From Fidelibacterota bacterium (GTDB lineage Bacteria; Fidelibacterota; Marinisomatia; SCGC-AAA003-L08; JACNLC01): a stretch of 64,000 nt of DNA. The translations under genes were made by a program, and so were the position numbers. Where the stretch lies: the NCBI GenBank assembly GCA_013204025.1, contig JABMOW010000107.1, forward strand, positions 62,001 to 126,000. The letters are read 5' to 3'. Position 1 is the stretch's first letter, and every line of letters begins with the position of its first letter. The notes below the pieces were generated by a model that saw only the letters and a list, made by a program, of their open reading frames with translations, was not told where the DNA came from and ran no database searches. This document shows, piece after piece, positions 63,414-64,000 of this stretch.

Positions 63414-64000
63414 GTGTCAGATAAGCAGAAACTTTTTTTGTTAGCTGTTATTATGGGAGTAGTCACAGTATTGGTAACGGCCTTTACATTTTCCCACATG
63501 TACCGAGTTGCCGTTGTCGAAGAGCTGGGTGAATTGCAGGAATCTGCGATGATGCAGGCACGTTTAATTGAAGCAATCTCTCGATTTGATGCAAACTATA
63601 TTCCTGATTATCCACTTGGTGCACGTGAAGCTACTTTATCACAAATTAAAGAAGCTCACCTGAATTATGATGCTTTTGGTAAAAGCCGTGAATTTGTAGC
63701 CGCGATTCTTGATGGAGATACAATCCGATTTATAATTAGCCATAAACAGATTAGACTTGAAAAGCCCATGGCCATCTCAATCAATTCACAGCTCGCAAAA
63801 CCCATGCACCTGGCATTACAAGGATTATCAGGAACGATAATCAGTAACGATTATGATGGAAACAAAGTGCTAGCCGCGTATGAACCTGTAGAATTCCTGG
63901 ATATTGGAATTGTTATACAAGTTGACCAAGCTGAATTCCGCCGACCGTTTATCCGATCAGGTATTTTAATCAGTACCATCTCTCTCATCATTATACTGGC
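63414..64000 (+). CDS. Membrane sensor protein, N-terminal part (runs off the right edge)
   Basis: A frame from the GTG at 63414 stays open to the edge (195 codons) and so is missing from the ORF track. An N-terminal membrane helix ('LFLLAVIMGVVTVLVTAFTF') is followed by an extracellular domain. It includes 'HLNYDAFGKSREFVAAILDG', 'GLSGTIISNDYDGNKVLAAY' and 'FLDIGIVIQVDQAEFRRPF'. This last pair is the membrane-proximal Cache/PAS-like pattern of histidine kinases, GGDEF proteins and cyclases. A second helix begins at the edge. The output domain is not visible. Confidence 0.7.
   Translation, partial: MSDKQKLFLLAVIMGVVTVLVTAFTFSHMYRVAVVEELGELQESAMMQARLIEAISRFDANYIPDYPLGAREATLSQIKEAHLNYDAFGKSREFVAAILDGDTIRFIISHKQIRLEKPMAISINSQLAKPMHLALQGLSGTIISNDYDGNKVLAAYEPVEFLDIGIVIQVDQAEFRRPFIRSGILISTISLIIIL

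Noticed and set aside
1-64000. tRNA, rRNA, tmRNA or RNase P genes and known riboswitches
   Set aside because: Intergenic intervals were scanned by eye for T-loop/CCA strings and family signatures. None was convincing, including no fluoride riboswitch before crcB and no cobalamin riboswitch before the B12 gene.

Overview
The window looks like the chromosome of a marine member of the FCB group, most likely Candidatus Marinimicrobia (Neomarinimicrobiota). This is an inference. It rests on several secreted proteins ending in paired dockerin-like calcium-binding repeats of the form 'NVLDIVMMVN', on a PorV/PorQ-like outer-membrane protein, on an LptD-type organic-solvent-tolerance protein, and on a eukaryote-like ProRS. 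No rRNA or tRNA is present to place it firmly.

Layout. 1-5.4 kb: a partial GNAT gene, a glutaredoxin, and a divergent peroxiredoxin whose peroxidatic residue is an in-frame TGA followed by a SECIS-like hairpin (a probable selenoprotein split in the ORF track). Then come an outer-membrane protein, two peptide-type ABC permeases and a secreted Cys peroxiredoxin. 5.4-11.3 kb: glpD with a hydrolase, a SpoVG-like protein with an SSB-like tail, a fluoride channel and a large TPR protein. 11.9-20 kb: a forward run with dnaE, dtd, a B12-binding methylmalonyl-CoA mutase subunit, a propionyl/methylmalonyl-CoA carboxyltransferase, a TPR protein, an M24 peptidase and an Lrp regulator. 20-26 kb: reverse genes for a membrane protein, a DUF3108-like protein, two glycosyltransferases, MgtE and cystathionine beta-synthase. 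26-40 kb: secreted dockerin-tailed proteins, a rhomboid-esterase-recO operon, proS, a SUMF1-like lipoprotein, threonine aldolase, a thioredoxin-like protein and an amidohydrolase. 40-45.4 kb: lptD and typA.

45.4-55.5 kb is an AT-rich accessory island, entirely on the minus strand. Its left part holds a duplicated small membrane-protein gene (one copy truncated), a broken GNAT gene and a DUF6159-like protein. Its right part (about 49.0-55.5 kb) has the architecture of an integron gene-cassette array without an integrase: short genes in one orientation separated by attC-like sites, at least one with a stop codon inside the R box. Cargo includes a type II restriction-modification pair, an abortive-infection-like protein, a CPBP-like membrane protein, a zinc-ribbon protein, an unknown exported protein and one apparently gene-less cassette.

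55.7-63.2 kb returns to chromosomal genes: a metallopeptidase, a Bax-inhibitor-like protein and a complete-looking cytochrome c maturation operon (ccmE, F, H, I-like, A, B, C, D). This operon has variant heme-handling motifs: CxxxY in CcmE, an adjacent Cys pair in CcmH, and a zinc-ribbon tail on the CcmI-like protein. The right edge holds the start of a membrane sensor protein.

Functionally the window combines thiol/selenol peroxide defence, odd-chain acyl (propionyl-CoA) metabolism, envelope biogenesis, cytochrome c assembly and a phage-defence-bearing cassette island. All homology calls are from reading motifs, with no database search.
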